Counted from the first letter of the stretch, positions 53,418 through 63,655 are shown. The stretch is 64,000 nucleotides of DNA from Seongchinamella sediminis (GCF_003457605.1 NZ_QRAN01000002.1:248388-312387); one strand, 5' to 3'. Numbers and translations: made by a program. Notes: generated by a model not told the origin, from the letters alone.

Positions 53418-54641
53418 GGCCGCGGCACCCCGCTGCTGATCGCGGTCACTGAAACCCAGCAGATACAGAATCGCGTCCAGACCCAGGGTGGAGATGGATT
53501 GTTCCGCCGACTGCTTGACCAGCGGCTTGGCCCGGAAGGCAATACCGAGGCCGGCAGCGCTGAGCATGGGCAGGTCATTGGCACCGTCACCCACCGCGAT
53601 CACCTGCTGCAGGTCTATACCCTCGTCGTCTGCCAGTTGTCGCAGCAGTTGCGCCTTGCGTTCGCCATCAACAATGATTCCGGTGACCCTGCCGGTAACC
53701 CGGCCGTGCTCGATGTCCAGTTCGTTGGCGTGGACGTAATCCATCCCCAGCCGCTGCTGCAGGTAATGGGCGAAGTAGGTGAAGCCGCCGGAAAGAATGG
53801 CGGTCTTGTAACCCAGGGTGCGCAGGGTCGCGATCAGGTGCTCGGCTCCCTCGGTAATCCGGAGTTGGCCGGCGACTTCGGCCAGCACAGTTTCCTCCAG
53901 GCCCTGCAACAACGCCACCCGCTCGCGGAAGCTCTCGGCAAAATCCAGCTCTCCGCGCATGGCGCGCTCGGTGATGGCGCTGACCTGCTCACCGACGCCG
54001 GCCCTGGCGGCGAGCTCATCTATGACTTCCGCCTCGATCAGGGTGGAATCCATATCGAAGGCCACCAGCCGGCGGTTGCGACGGAACACGTTGTCCTGCT
54101 GGAAGGCCAGGTCGACCTCCAGGGCGCCGGCGACCTCCATCAGGTCGCGGCGGAAAGTGGATGAATCCGGCAACGGCCCCCGCACCGAAAACTCGACACA
54201 GGCTTTGGAGAACGCCGGCAACTCGCCCAGCGGAATCCTGCCGGATAGCCGGTTAATGCCGTCGATATTCAGCCCATGGGCAGAGACCACCTCGCTGACC
54301 CGGGCCAGCTGGTCGGCGGTTATCTTCCTGGCCAGCAGGGTAATGATATAGCGGGCCCGGCCCTGGGCATCGACCCAGGCTCCATAGCTGTCGCTGCTGA
54401 TGTCACTGATTCGCGCCCGCATGCCCTGCGCCGCGGCACAGGCCTGGACATCGGCGATCACCTGCTCCCGGGGGCAGGGATCCGGCAGCTCCGCCAGCAC
54501 CCCCATGGACAGCGTGGCGTGGATCACCGCCTGACCGATATCGAGGATATTGACCTCGTGGCCCGCCAGTATTGCGGTAATGCGGGCGGTGACTCCGGGA
54601 TGATCCTCTCCGGAGAGGGTAATCAGCAGTATCTGGCTCAC
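53397..54641 (-). CDS. serB: Phosphoserine phosphatase
   Basis: Last step of serine synthesis; HAD-family phosphatase. 414 residues: two N-terminal ACT-like domains (about 4-80 and 97-175), then the HAD domain with nucleophile D196 in DMDST, SGGFTYFA, and VGDGANDLPML. The N-terminal extension relative to E. coli is as in Pseudomonas SerB. Start GTG at 54641, chosen because SQILLITLSGED matches the Pseudomonas start and a longer frame would run into the divergent gene. Confidence 0.95.
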   Translation of the reverse strand: MSQILLITLSGEDHPGVTARITAILAGHEVNILDIGQAVIHATLSMGVLAELPDPCPREQVIADVQACAAAQGMRARISDISSDSYGAWVDAQGRARYIITLLARKITADQLARVSEVVSAHGLNIDGINRLSGRIPLGELPAFSKACVEFSVRGPLPDSSTFRRDLMEVAGALEVDLAFQQDNVFRRNRRLVAFDMDSTLIEAEVIDELAARAGVGEQVSAITERAMRGELDFAESFRERVALLQGLEETVLAEVAGQLRITEGAEHLIATLRTLGYKTAILSGGFTYFAHYLQQRLGMDYVHANELDIEHGRVTGRVTGIIVDGERKAQLLRQLADDEGIDLQQVIAVGDGANDLPMLSAAGLGIAFRAKPLVKQSAEQSISTLGLDAILYLLGFSDRDQQRGAAALDIAPH

Positions 54642-54724
54642 GGGCGATCCGGCAGCTAGGTAAAGGGGCCGCCATTCTACCGTTGGAAGGGGTATAAAAA
54701 CACCCGCTGCCAGCCTGACTGGTT

Positions 54725-54730
54725 TATACT
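54725..54730 (+). promoter_or_regulatory. Possible -10 box (TATACT) in the serB/ytjB-like gap
   Basis: TATACT (5/6) lies 30 bases before the GTG of the divergent membrane-protein gene. No -35 could be assigned. Confidence 0.3.
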
Positions 54731-54759
54731 GGCCCTCGTTTCCGCAGTGACACAAGAAC

Positions 54760-56010
54760 GTGCCCGAACGCTTCAACAACGCCCCCCTGAGTCAACAGAT
54801 CGCCACCCTCGCGGCCGCCCTGTGCCTGCTGGTCAGCCTGGCGCTGGTCATTCTCGGCGCCATTTCCAGCCGCCACCTGCAACAGCAACAACAGCTCGAG
54901 TTTGGCAACGCCCTGGCACACCAGGTCGCCAGGCGGGTCAGTGTGGCACTGGAGGCCGGTGACCTGTTAAGCATCACCGCTTCGCTGCAGCGCTTCGTCG
55001 AAACCTCCCCGGCCGAGCAGATTGCCATCTTTGATGTCGAGGGCAAGGTGCTCGGCGAAGCCGGCGAGGCCAGCGGCAGCAGTGATCAGGCCTACCGCGC
55101 CCCGGTGCTGATCGAAGCTGACGTGGCGGGCGAAGCGCGGGTCACGGTGAATTCAGACGCCGCCGTCGCCGCCCACCAGCGTTTCGTTCTCAGCCTGCTG
55201 GGACTGGCGGTGCTGCTGAGCCTGGCGGTCTACGGCGCCGGCCTGCAACTGGGCAAGCGGCTTGGCTCGCGCATCGGCAAGCTGTCACGCGCCCTGGCGC
55301 TGGAGGACAAAGACAGCGGAACAGCCACCGGCAACGAACTGGCGCTACTGGAATCCCGGGCCGCGGCCCTGCCCATGGACCTGCTGCGGACCCGCAACGA
55401 CACCGAAGCGCGGGAAGAGAACTATCGTTCCACCGCGGTGCTGTACCTGCACCTGGAGAGCCTGGTGGACTACGTCGACACCCTGGACGACCAGTCACTG
55501 CATCGTTACACCGACCGCCTGCACCAGGTAGTGTATGCATCCGCCGGATTTTATGGTGGGGAACTCCAGGTATCCCGCCAGTTTGCCCTGGCGGTATATT
55601 TCAGCGGCCCCAACAAGGCCGGCAGCGCCGCCTTCCGCGCCGCTTCCAGCGCCTGGCTGGTGCAGGCGGTCAGTCGCGAGCTGGAAAAAACCATGCCCCT
55701 GTCGATGAAAATTTCCATGGCCATGTCCGAGAGCGAACTCGGCGTGGGGGACGGCAAGGACATTTACCCGGGCCTGTACATGCAGCACACCCTGGACGAA
55801 TTACAGGCGGTGTGCACCAGCAAGCCGCCGAAACTGCTGCTGGCGCCCGCGGTACTGGACGACACGGATATTGCCGGACGCCTGCAACTGCAGGACACGG
55901 AAGTGCAGGACTACGCCATGCTGGAAAGTTTCGCCGGGCCCTACCAGGACCTGCTGGAACGCCAGCTGCAACTGATCATGAAGCGGCTGACAGACCCGGC
56001 GCTGATCTAG
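54760..56010 (+). CDS. YtjB/Smp-like (AhpA family) two-helix membrane protein
   Basis: 416 residues: a membrane helix (about 13-35), a periplasmic domain (about 36-141), a second helix (142-165), then a short HAMP-like stretch and a cytoplasmic domain. Divergent pairing with serB is the same as E. coli ytjB, supporting the family call. The cytoplasmic part (AVLYLHLESLVDYVDTLDD, LHQVVYASAGFYGGELQ, LAVYFSGPNKAGSAAFRAA) has the rhythm of a class III cyclase fold without its metal aspartates, a resemblance I offer only as inference. It starts with GTG, with no strong ribosome binding site. Confidence 0.65.
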   Translation: MPERFNNAPLSQQIATLAAALCLLVSLALVILGAISSRHLQQQQQLEFGNALAHQVARRVSVALEAGDLLSITASLQRFVETSPAEQIAIFDVEGKVLGEAGEASGSSDQAYRAPVLIEADVAGEARVTVNSDAAVAAHQRFVLSLLGLAVLLSLAVYGAGLQLGKRLGSRIGKLSRALALEDKDSGTATGNELALLESRAAALPMDLLRTRNDTEAREENYRSTAVLYLHLESLVDYVDTLDDQSLHRYTDRLHQVVYASAGFYGGELQVSRQFALAVYFSGPNKAGSAAFRAASSAWLVQAVSRELEKTMPLSMKISMAMSESELGVGDGKDIYPGLYMQHTLDELQAVCTSKPPKLLLAPAVLDDTDIAGRLQLQDTEVQDYAMLESFAGPYQDLLERQLQLIMKRLTDPALI

Positions 56011-56042
56011 GGCCTGCCCCCACACTGAGCGGGTGGCCCTGC

Positions 56043-58310
56043 CTAGCGGCCAGCCGGCTTTTCTTCCACCACCATTGCATCAACCTTCTGGAAGCCGCGG
56101 GGCAGCTTGTTGCCGCGACGGCCACGCTCGCCCCGGTAGTGCTCCAGGTCGGCGAACTTGAGCTTGTGATGACGCTTGCCGGCGTACACCACCAGCGTAT
56201 CCTTTTCAGTCAGTACCTGCACCGCTACCACAAACTCTTCCCGGGACTGCACCCGCGCCGAGGGAATGCCGATAATCTTGTTGCCCTTGCCCCTGGCCAT
56301 TTGCGGCAGGTCAGCCAGGGGGAATACCAGCAGGCGCCCCTCGTTGGAAACCGCCGCCACCCAGGCGTCCTCGGCAGTGCTCACGGGAGCGGGCTGCAAC
56401 ACCGCACTGCCCTGCGGCAGCTTCAGTGCGGCCTTGCCCGCCTTGTTCTTGGTTTGCAGGTCACCCAGTCTGGCGACAAAACCGTAGCCGGCGTCGGAAG
56501 ACAGCAGGAACAGGTCACTGTCCGCGCCCATCATCAGGCCCTCGAAGGTCGCCCCGGAAGGCGGATTGATACGCCCGGTTACCGGTTCGCCCTGGCCGCG
56601 GGCGGAGGGCAGGTTGTGGGAGGCGATGGTGTAAGCCCGGCCGGTTGAATCCAGGATCACCGTGCTTTGGTTAGTGCGGCCGCGGGCGGCCATCTTGTAG
56701 CCGTCGCCGGACTTGTAACTGAGGGAAGTCGGGTCAATTTCGTGACCCTTGGCGGCACGGATCCAGCCCTTGTCCGACATCACCACGGTAATGGGGTCGG
56801 CGCTCAGCAGGTCCAGTTCGTTAAACGCCTGGGCCTCGCCGCGCAGCACCAGCGGCGAACGCCGATCATCGCCATACTGCTCGGCCACTGCCAGCAGCTC
56901 CTTTTTGATCAGGGTTTTCAGCCGCGCCGCACTGCCGAGGATTTTTTCCAGCTGGTCGCGCTCCGCTTCCAGCTCATCCTGCTCGCCGCGGATCTTCATT
57001 TCTTCCAGCTTGGCCAGGTTACGCAGCTTCAACTCGAGAATGGCCTCGGCCTGGACATCGCTGATACCAAAGCGCTGCATCAACGCCGGCTTGGGTTTGT
57101 CCTCGGTGCGAATGATGTGGATCACCTCGTCGATGTTGAGGTAGGCCACCAGGTACCCTTCCAGGATATGCAGCCGGCGCTGCACCCGCTCCAGGCGGTA
57201 CTCCAGGCGCCGGCGCACGGTCTCGGTGCGGAACTTGATCCACTCCCCGAGAATCCGGTCGAGCCCCTTGACCCCGGGGCGGCCGTCGATCCCGATCATG
57301 TTCAGGTTCACCCGGTAGCTGCGCTCCAGGTCGGTGGTGGCGAACAGGTGGTTCATCACCGCGTCCACATCGACCCGGTTGGAGCGGGGCACCACCACCA
57401 ACCGGGTCGGGTTTTCATGGTCCGACTCATCCCTCAGGTCTGCCACCATGGGCAGCTTTTTCGTCTGCATCTGCTGGGCGATCTGCTCCAGTACCCGGGA
57501 GCCCGACACCTGGTGCGGCAGCGCGTTAATGACGATATCGCTGCCCTCCTTCTCCCACACGGCGCGCATTTTCAGCGCCCCGCGGCCACTCTCGTACATG
57601 GCGATGATTTCTTCCCGCGGGGTAATGATCTCTGCCTCGGTGGGAAAATCCGGTGCCAGCACGTGCTCACACAGTTCGCCGACGGTTGCCCTGGGCGATT
57701 CCAGCAGGTGCACCGCGGCGGCGACGACTTCTTTCAGGTTGTGGGGCGGCACATCGGTGGCCATGCCCACGGCGATACCGGTGGTGCCATTGAGGAGCAC
57801 GTTGGGCACCTGGGCCGGCAATACCGAGGGCTCGTTCATGGTGCCGTCAAAGTTCGGCACCCAGTCGACGGTGCCCTGACCCAGCTCGGCCAGCAGCACC
57901 TCGGCATAGGCGGTCAGCCGGGATTCGGTGTAGCGCATGGCGGCGAATGACTTGGGGTCGTCGGGAGAGCCCCAGTTGCCCTGGCCATCCACCAGCGGAT
58001 AGCGATAACTGAAATCCTGGGCCATCAGGACCATCGCTTCATACGCGGCGCTGTCGCCGTGGGGGTGGAATTTACCGATCACGTCACCCACGGTCCGCGC
58101 CGACTTCTTGAACTTGGCAGTGGCCTTCAGGCCCAGCTCGCTCATGGCGTAGACAATGCGCCGCTGCACTGGCTTGAGACCGTCGCCCACATGGGGCAGG
58201 GCGCGATCCAGGATCACGTACATGGAGTAATCCAGGTAGGCCTTCTCGGTATAGGCCTTCATCGACACCTGTTCGATGCCGTCTTCGTCGATTTCGATAA
58301 GGTCTGTCAT
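56043..58310 (-). CDS. parC: DNA topoisomerase IV subunit A
   Basis: Breaks and rejoins DNA to unlink daughter chromosomes, with ParE. 755 residues: the winged-helix/tower breakage domain with catalytic Y127 (MRYTESRL), a coiled coil, and a C-terminal beta-pinwheel of degenerate repeats. The quinolone-determining region reads [10 protein letters not shown] with S87 and E91, equal to the sensitive residues S80 and E84 of E. coli. ParC and not GyrA because the C-terminal GyrA-box is absent and the length is short. ATG start. parE is not in the window. Confidence 0.95.
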   Translation of the reverse strand: MTDLIEIDEDGIEQVSMKAYTEKAYLDYSMYVILDRALPHVGDGLKPVQRRIVYAMSELGLKATAKFKKSARTVGDVIGKFHPHGDSAAYEAMVLMAQDFSYRYPLVDGQGNWGSPDDPKSFAAMRYTESRLTAYAEVLLAELGQGTVDWVPNFDGTMNEPSVLPAQVPNVLLNGTTGIAVGMATDVPPHNLKEVVAAAVHLLESPRATVGELCEHVLAPDFPTEAEIITPREEIIAMYESGRGALKMRAVWEKEGSDIVINALPHQVSGSRVLEQIAQQMQTKKLPMVADLRDESDHENPTRLVVVPRSNRVDVDAVMNHLFATTDLERSYRVNLNMIGIDGRPGVKGLDRILGEWIKFRTETVRRRLEYRLERVQRRLHILEGYLVAYLNIDEVIHIIRTEDKPKPALMQRFGISDVQAEAILELKLRNLAKLEEMKIRGEQDELEAERDQLEKILGSAARLKTLIKKELLAVAEQYGDDRRSPLVLRGEAQAFNELDLLSADPITVVMSDKGWIRAAKGHEIDPTSLSYKSGDGYKMAARGRTNQSTVILDSTGRAYTIASHNLPSARGQGEPVTGRINPPSGATFEGLMMGADSDLFLLSSDAGYGFVARLGDLQTKNKAGKAALKLPQGSAVLQPAPVSTAEDAWVAAVSNEGRLLVFPLADLPQMARGKGNKIIGIPSARVQSREEFVVAVQVLTEKDTLVVYAGKRHHKLKFADLEHYRGERGRRGNKLPRGFQKVDAMVVEEKPAGR

Positions 58311-58329
58311 GTGGTTTCCGTTGAAGTGG

Positions 58330-58352
58330 TCACCGCTGCCGGGCAGCGGTGA
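58330..58352 (-). other. Perfect hairpin between cNMP-fold gene and parC
   Basis: TCACCGCTGC and GCAGCGGTGA pair fully (10 bp, loop of 3) in the 47-base gap before parC. There is no T-run after it on the minus strand, so it is not a standard intrinsic terminator. It could shield or adjust parC translation or end transcription with help. Confidence 0.55.
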
Positions 58353-58357
58353 TAAAA

Positions 58358-59155
58358 CTAGCCGCGCAAGCCCACCAGTTGCTCGTTGAGATTGACGATG
58401 GAGTTGGCCATGTCGATCATCAGGCTGTGGATGGTGGCGGGATTGCGCTTGATCAGCTCGGTGAACTGCTCCTTGGGAACCTTGACCACGGAGCAGTTGG
58501 TCTTGGCGCGCACCGTGGCGCTGCGGTCCGCCTGGGTCAGCGCCGCCATGGCGCCGAATATCTCGCCCTCGCCGATACGACCGACGGTCACATCGTCAAC
58601 CAGCACCTCGGCGACACCGGAGGACATATTGAAGACAAAGTCTGCCCGTTCGCCCTGGCGGATGATAATGTCTCCGGGCTCGTAGACCTCGAAGCCCGGG
58701 GTGGCTTCGGCCTGTTCCTCCACGCTGGCGGCAGTGATGCGCAGCATCAGTCCCGCGTAGGTCACCAGCAGCCGGGTCCACAGCCGGGTGGCCGCCTGGT
58801 CATTGAATACGCGGCGCATGAATTCCAGCGCCGGGTAGCTGGCCAGGCGAGCGCCGGAATCGGAGCCGTAATAAACAGCGGCATTATCATCGCTGCTGCC
58901 GGCGATGTCGGGCAGCAGGATGTCACCCTCCTCCAGCAGGAAAACAGTCTTGTCCTGGTAGCGGGCACAAATGCTGCCCTGCTCCACCAGGTAGAACTGG
59001 TTGCCGTCGAATCCGCGAAAATTTCCGCTGCTGGTGGGCGCGACTTCCACCGGGATGGCGGGCATGTTAACCACCTCCAGCAGGGCGCTGATGAGTTTTT
59101 TGTACTGCTGCCCGAGGATACTGAAGTCCTGGGAGAGTTCGGCGTTAGCCAGCAT
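58358..59155 (-). CDS. Cyclic-nucleotide-binding-fold protein without DNA-binding domain
   Basis: 265 residues. The second half (about 150-250) is a clear cNMP-binding fold: [31 protein letters not shown], then the phosphate-binding cassette region around IFGAMAAL and DRSATVRA. R211-S212 match R82-S83 of CRP, but A202 replaces the ribose-binding glutamate E72. The first half (about 45-120) looks like a second, degraded copy ([25 protein letters not shown]). No helix-turn-helix follows, so it is not a CRP-type transcription factor. Ligand and partner unknown. It is upstream of parC on the same strand. Confidence 0.75.
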   Translation of the reverse strand: MLANAELSQDFSILGQQYKKLISALLEVVNMPAIPVEVAPTSSGNFRGFDGNQFYLVEQGSICARYQDKTVFLLEEGDILLPDIAGSSDDNAAVYYGSDSGARLASYPALEFMRRVFNDQAATRLWTRLLVTYAGLMLRITAASVEEQAEATPGFEVYEPGDIIIRQGERADFVFNMSSGVAEVLVDDVTVGRIGEGEIFGAMAALTQADRSATVRAKTNCSVVKVPKEQFTELIKRNPATIHSLMIDMANSIVNLNEQLVGLRG

Positions 59156-59307
59156 GTGCGTCTCTCCGGGTTGGCAGCTGTCCCCGGCCGCCTTGCCGTG
59201 TTATGGCCGCGCTGGAACTACCCTGTTCCCGCAGCTGTTTCGGGCCTATAGTAGCAACTTCTCCCGGCCGGGAGAACGCCGACCGGGGAAAAAGGAGCAT
59301 CTGCACC

Positions 59308-59763
59308 GTGGCACTGCGCTGGCAAATCGCAGGTTTCAAGGAGCTCAGTAACATCGAGCTCTACGAAGCATTGAAATTGCGGCAGGAGGTTTTCGCCGTG
59401 GAGCAGGACTGCGTCTACCAGGACGCCGACGGACTGGACCAGCAGGCGGTGCACATCGCCGGCTGGGACGGCGCCGCTCTGCTGGCCTACCAGCGCTGCC
59501 TGCCGCCCGGACTGCAGGAAACAGAGAGCACCCTGGGCCGGATCGTGGTGGCGCCGGCGGCCCGCGGCAGGGACCTGGGGCAGGAACTGGTGCGCCGCGG
59601 TATAGCCCACAACCTGCAGCGCTGGCCAGGCGCCGACATCCGCATTCACGCCCAGGCCCACCTGGAAAAGTTTTACCGGGAGCTGGGCTTTACCACCGAC
59701 AGCGATCCCTACCCGCTGGACGGCATCCCCCACCTGGAGATGCTGTTGCGCCGACCGGCCTAA
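59308..59763 (+). CDS. GNAT-family N-acetyltransferase, ElaA-like
   Basis: 151 residues matching E. coli ElaA: LYEALKLRQEVFAVEQDCVYQDADGLD, then the acetyl-CoA loop region GRIVVAPAARGRDLGQELV and AQAHLEKFYRELGF, GIPHLEM at the end. Substrate unknown. GTG start with AGGAG 10 bases upstream; the frame is open further but unconserved. Its stop overlaps that of dtd on the other strand by four bases. Confidence 0.85.
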   Translation: MALRWQIAGFKELSNIELYEALKLRQEVFAVEQDCVYQDADGLDQQAVHIAGWDGAALLAYQRCLPPGLQETESTLGRIVVAPAARGRDLGQELVRRGIAHNLQRWPGADIRIHAQAHLEKFYRELGFTTDSDPYPLDGIPHLEMLLRRPA

Positions 59764-60197
59764 ACCTCGAGCAGGAAGGTAACCGGGCCGTCGTTGACCA
59801 GGCTGACCTGCATGTCGGCCCCGAAACGGCCGGCGGCCACTTTGGGGTGGCGCCGGGCCAGCTGCTCCAGGGTGTAGCGGTAGAGGCGCTCGGCCTCGGC
59901 GGGGGGCATGGCGGCAGAGAAACCGGGGCGCAGCCCCTTGCGGGTATCGGCCGAGAGGGTGAACTGGGAGACCAGCAACACGCCGCCGTCGATATCGGCC
60001 ACCGAGCAGTTCATCCGCCCGGCCTCGTCGGCGAACAGGCGGTAGGCCAGCAGTTTGTCCAGCATCCGCCGGGCGCTGGCCTCGTCGTCACCCTGGTCCA
60101 GGCCGAGGAGCACCAGCAGGCCCGGGCCGATCTCAGCAACGCAATCGCCGGCTACCGTCACCCGGGCCTCACTGACCCGCTGCAGCAAGGCCTTCAC
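59760..60197 (-). CDS. dtd: D-aminoacyl-tRNA deacylase
   Basis: Removes D-amino acids (and glycine from tRNA-Ala) mischarged on tRNA. 145 residues. The two active-site motifs are SQFTL (about 77-81) and NDGPVTF near the C-terminus. It starts with GTG; the N-terminus MKALLQRVSEARV is conserved. It begins 5 bases after the typA stop, so it is probably in the same transcript. Confidence 0.95.
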   Translation of the reverse strand: MKALLQRVSEARVTVAGDCVAEIGPGLLVLLGLDQGDDEASARRMLDKLLAYRLFADEAGRMNCSVADIDGGVLLVSQFTLSADTRKGLRPGFSAAMPPAEAERLYRYTLEQLARRHPKVAAGRFGADMQVSLVNDGPVTFLLEV

Positions 60198-60202
60198 TGC
60201 CG

Positions 60203-62014
60203 TTAACCGCGGGCGGCGCGCTTGCGTTCGTGTTCCTGCAGCAGTTTTTTGCGCAGGCGGATACTCTCGGGCGTGACTTCCACCAGCTCGTCGTCCTCGA
60301 TGAATTCCAGCGCCTGCTCCAGGGTATGCCTGACCGGCGGCGTCAGGGTCAGCGCATCGTCCGTTCCGGAGGCGCGGACGTTGGTCAACTGCTTGGCCTT
60401 GGTGGGATTGACCACCAGGTCATTGCCGCGGCTGTGCAGGCCGATGATCTGGCCCTCGTACACATCGACATTGGGATCGACGAACAGGCGCCCGCGATCC
60501 TGCAGGTTGAACAGGCCGTAGGCCAGGGTCTTGCCCTTGACCATGGACACCAGCACCCCGTTGCTGCGGTGAATAATCTCGGCGTTCTTGACCGCCCCGT
60601 AGTGGTCAAACACATGGGTCATGATGCCGCTGCCCGAGGTCATGGTCAGGAACTGGGAGCGGAAACCGATCAGGCCGCGGGCGGGGATGATAAATTCCAG
60701 ACGCACCCGGCCCTTGCCGTCGGGCACCATGTTCTCCAGCTCGGCGCGGCGCAGGCCCAGCTCTTCCATCAGCGAGCCCTGGTGCTCGTCTTCACAGTCG
60801 ATGACCAGCTGCTCGTAAGGCTCCTGCATGATGCCGTCGATTTCCTTCTGGATCACCTCGGGCCGGGATACGCCCAGCTCGAAACCTTCCCGACGCATGG
60901 ACTCGATCAGCACCGACAGGTGCAGCTCGCCGCGCCCGGAGACCTTGAACTTGTCCGGGCTGTCGCCGGGCTCGACCCGCAGGGCCACGTTGTGTATCAG
61001 TTCGCGCTCCAGGCGCTCCTTGATATTGCGCGAGGTCACGTACTTGCCTTCCTTGCCGGCGAACGGTGAATCGTTGACCTGGAAGGTCATGCTCACGGTG
61101 GGCTCGTCCACGCTCAGGGCGGGCAGCGCTTCCACGGTGGCGGGGTCGCACAGGGTGTCGGAAATATTGAGGCCGTCAATACCGGTAATACAGACGATGT
61201 CACCCGCTTCGGCACTGCTCACATCGACCCGCTCCAGGCCCAGGTAGCCCATTACCTGCAACACCTTGCCATTGCGGGTGGCGCCTTCGCGGTCGACCAC
61301 CGTCACCTGGGTGTTGGGCGCGAGCTTGCCGCGGGTAATGCGGCCGACACCGATAACCCCCACGTAGCTGGAGTAGTCGAGGGCGCTGATCTGCATTTGC
61401 AGCGGGCCCTCGCTGTTCACCTCCGGTGACGGCACCTTGTCGACAATGGTTGCGAACAGCGGCTGCATGTCAGCCGCCATGTCCTCGTGGTCCAGACCGG
61501 CAATGCCCTCGATCGCCGAGGCGTAGATAACCGGGAAGTCGAGCTGCTCCTCGTTGGCGCCGAGGCGGTCGAACAGGTCGAACACCTGGTCCACCACCCA
61601 GTCCGGGCGTGCCCCGGGGCGGTCGATTTTGTTGACCACCACTATCGGGTTGAGCCCCTGTTCAAAGGCCTTGGCGGTGACGAAACGGGTTTGCGGCATG
61701 GGGCCGTCCACCGCATCCACCAGCAGCAGCACCGAGTCAACCATGGACAGCACCCGCTCTACCTCGCCGCCGAAATCGGCGTGCCCCGGGGTGTCGACAA
61801 TATTGATGTGGTAGTCATTCCACTCGATGGCGGTATTTTTCGCCAGAATGGTGATGCCGCGCTCCCGTTCCTGGTCGTTGGAGTCCATTACCCGCTCGGC
61901 ACCTTCGGTGCGCCGATCCAGGGTACCCGACTGCTGCAGCAGGCAATCCACCAGGGTGGTCTTGCCGTGGTCAACGTGGGCGATGATGGCGATATTGCGC
62001 AGTTTGTCTCTCAT
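60203..62014 (-). CDS. typA: Ribosome-associated GTPase TypA/BipA
   Basis: Translational GTPase that helps assemble the 50S subunit and acts in stress and cold adaptation. 603 residues: G1 HVDHGKTT, switch [20 protein letters not shown] in [14 protein letters not shown], then EF-G-like domains II, III and V and the C-terminal domain special to BipA ([28 protein letters not shown]). ATG start. It lies between thiI and dtd on the same strand, with a perfect TATAAT upstream. Confidence 0.97.
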   Translation of the reverse strand: MRDKLRNIAIIAHVDHGKTTLVDCLLQQSGTLDRRTEGAERVMDSNDQERERGITILAKNTAIEWNDYHINIVDTPGHADFGGEVERVLSMVDSVLLLVDAVDGPMPQTRFVTAKAFEQGLNPIVVVNKIDRPGARPDWVVDQVFDLFDRLGANEEQLDFPVIYASAIEGIAGLDHEDMAADMQPLFATIVDKVPSPEVNSEGPLQMQISALDYSSYVGVIGVGRITRGKLAPNTQVTVVDREGATRNGKVLQVMGYLGLERVDVSSAEAGDIVCITGIDGLNISDTLCDPATVEALPALSVDEPTVSMTFQVNDSPFAGKEGKYVTSRNIKERLERELIHNVALRVEPGDSPDKFKVSGRGELHLSVLIESMRREGFELGVSRPEVIQKEIDGIMQEPYEQLVIDCEDEHQGSLMEELGLRRAELENMVPDGKGRVRLEFIIPARGLIGFRSQFLTMTSGSGIMTHVFDHYGAVKNAEIIHRSNGVLVSMVKGKTLAYGLFNLQDRGRLFVDPNVDVYEGQIIGLHSRGNDLVVNPTKAKQLTNVRASGTDDALTLTPPVRHTLEQALEFIEDDELVEVTPESIRLRKKLLQEHERKRAARG

Positions 62015-62067
62015 TGGGGGTACTCGCGGGGCGCCCGCGGCACCCTATGGCTAAAAAAAGGCCGCGG

Positions 62068-62073
62068 ATTATA
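62068..62073 (-). promoter_or_regulatory. -10 box (TATAAT) of typA-dtd
   Basis: A perfect TATAAT on the minus strand, 54 bases before typA, followed by CCGCGGCC. No good -35. The same TATAATnCGCGGCC string occurs before thiI. Confidence 0.5.
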
Positions 62074-62103
62074 CACCAGCAGCGGTGACAAAAGATGGTA
62101 GTT

Positions 62104-63552
62104 TTACGGCGCGTATACCTTGACCCGGGGCAGCCCCGATTCCACCAGGTGGCTGGCGTGCAGGCGGCTCATGACGCCCTTGCCGCAGTACAGCATGTAG
62201 GTGGTGTCGGGACTGAGGCCGGCGGCCTTGCTGTGCAGCTGGTAAAACGGGATTTTAGCCACCGGCACGTGCACGTCCAGCGGCGCCAGCTCCTCCTCGT
62301 CCGGGTGGCGAATGTCGATAATGACGCATTCCGCCAACGGCACCGATAACACCTCCACCTCGGTGCGCTGTATATCCTCCTCGGCCAGGCGGTCAATACG
62401 GGTGCGGGTCGCGCCCGCCAGTGCCCGGTCGAGTATCTCCATGTCGAAACGCGCTTCCTCCGCCCGCACCCGGTCCAGGCGCGCCCTGGTGGTCGGGTTC
62501 ACCGAGATAACGCCGCAGTATTCCGGCATGTTGGCGGCGAACTCGCCAGTGCCGATCGCATTGGCCAGGCGCACGATGTCCTCCTTGTCGGAAGCCACCA
62601 GCGGCCGCAGCACCAGGCTCTCGCTGACCTCGTCAATCACCGCCAGGTTGCGCACGGTCTGGCTGCTGACCTGGGCCACGGCCTCGCCGGTCACCAGCGC
62701 GTCTATTTCCAGGTCGCGGGCTATCCGGTCGGCGACCCGCAGCATCATGCGCTTGAGAATGACCCCCATCTGGCTGTCCTGGACCCGGGTCAGCAATTCG
62801 GCCACCACCTCCTCAAAGGGCACGCTGATAAACAGCACGCGCTGGTTACAGCCGTACTTCTGCCACAGGTAGAGGGCCACTTCCTTGACCCCGATCTCGT
62901 GGTCGCGGCCACCGAGGTTGAAAAACAGGAAGTGGGTGCGCATGCCGCGCTTCATGGTCAGGTAGCTCGCCACCGGCGAGTCAAAGCCGCCGGATATCAG
63001 CGACAGCACCGGGTCCACGCTGCCCACCGGGTAGCCTCCCAGGCCCCGGTGGCGGCGGCCGATCACGAACATGGTCTTCTTGCTGATCTCCAGCTCCACC
63101 TGGACGTCGGGGTGCTTCAGCTTGACGCCGGCGGCTCCGGTTTGCGCCAGCAGGGCCGCACCAACGGTGCGCTCGACATCCACCGAGGTGAAGTCGTGGT
63201 TACCGGTACGCTTGCAGCGCACCGCAAAGGTCTTGCCGGGCAGCCGCGGACCGTAAATGGGCAGCACCCGGTCGACGATGTCATCCAGCGCCGGCAGTGG
63301 GCACTCAACCACTTCCAGGACATAGGTGATGCCGGCGGTGTTGCGCATGGCCTCGACCATGCGCTGCACCTGCGCCGGATCCTCCAGCGCGGTCTCTACC
63401 AGCAGCTTGTCCCAGGCTTTTTGCACCTGGATGTCCGGGTCGAACTCCCGGAGCACCGATTTCAGGTTTTCGTGCAGTTGCGCCACCAGGCGGCGGCGCA
63501 CTGGCTTGCTCTTGATGGCGATCTCGGAGAAAAACTTGACAACAAATTTCAT
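62104..63552 (-). CDS. thiI: tRNA 4-thiouridine synthase / thiamine sulfur-transfer protein ThiI
   Basis: Makes 4-thiouridine at position 8 of tRNA and passes sulfur to thiamine synthesis. 482 residues: N-terminal ferredoxin-like and THUMP domains (about 1-165), the PP-loop pyrophosphatase domain with SGGFDSP (187-193), and a C-terminal rhodanese domain. The rhodanese catalytic Cys456 (LYCGKGVMSR) and its disulfide partner Cys346 (EYCGVIS) are both present, so the full-length enterobacterial type is intact. ATG start. Divergent from glnA. Confidence 0.96.
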   Translation of the reverse strand: MKFVVKFFSEIAIKSKPVRRRLVAQLHENLKSVLREFDPDIQVQKAWDKLLVETALEDPAQVQRMVEAMRNTAGITYVLEVVECPLPALDDIVDRVLPIYGPRLPGKTFAVRCKRTGNHDFTSVDVERTVGAALLAQTGAAGVKLKHPDVQVELEISKKTMFVIGRRHRGLGGYPVGSVDPVLSLISGGFDSPVASYLTMKRGMRTHFLFFNLGGRDHEIGVKEVALYLWQKYGCNQRVLFISVPFEEVVAELLTRVQDSQMGVILKRMMLRVADRIARDLEIDALVTGEAVAQVSSQTVRNLAVIDEVSESLVLRPLVASDKEDIVRLANAIGTGEFAANMPEYCGVISVNPTTRARLDRVRAEEARFDMEILDRALAGATRTRIDRLAEEDIQRTEVEVLSVPLAECVIIDIRHPDEEELAPLDVHVPVAKIPFYQLHSKAAGLSPDTTYMLYCGKGVMSRLHASHLVESGLPRVKVYAP

Positions 63553-63587
63553 TGGGGCGGTAATGCGATGGCCTTTCGGGGCCGCGT

Positions 63588-63593
63588 ATTATA
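63588..63593 (-). promoter_or_regulatory. -10 box (TATAAT) of thiI
   Basis: A perfect TATAAT on the minus strand, 35 bases before thiI, followed by ACGCGGCCCC. No -35 of quality was found. Confidence 0.5.
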
Positions 63594-63640
63594 CCCCCGG
63601 ATCGCCTGGAGCAGACTGTGCGGTATTGACACTTGCGCGC

Positions 63641-63655
63641 GCACCATAATGACGC
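63641..63655 (+). promoter_or_regulatory. Candidate NtrC site 1 (weaker)
   Basis: GCACC-N5-GACGC keeps the left NtrC half-site fully and the right half partly. Its centre is 21 bp, two helical turns, from the next site. Confidence 0.5.

Noticed and set aside
54642-54779. N-terminal extension of serB
   Set aside because: It would cross into the divergent membrane-protein gene and is unconserved; the GTG at 54641 matches known SerB starts.
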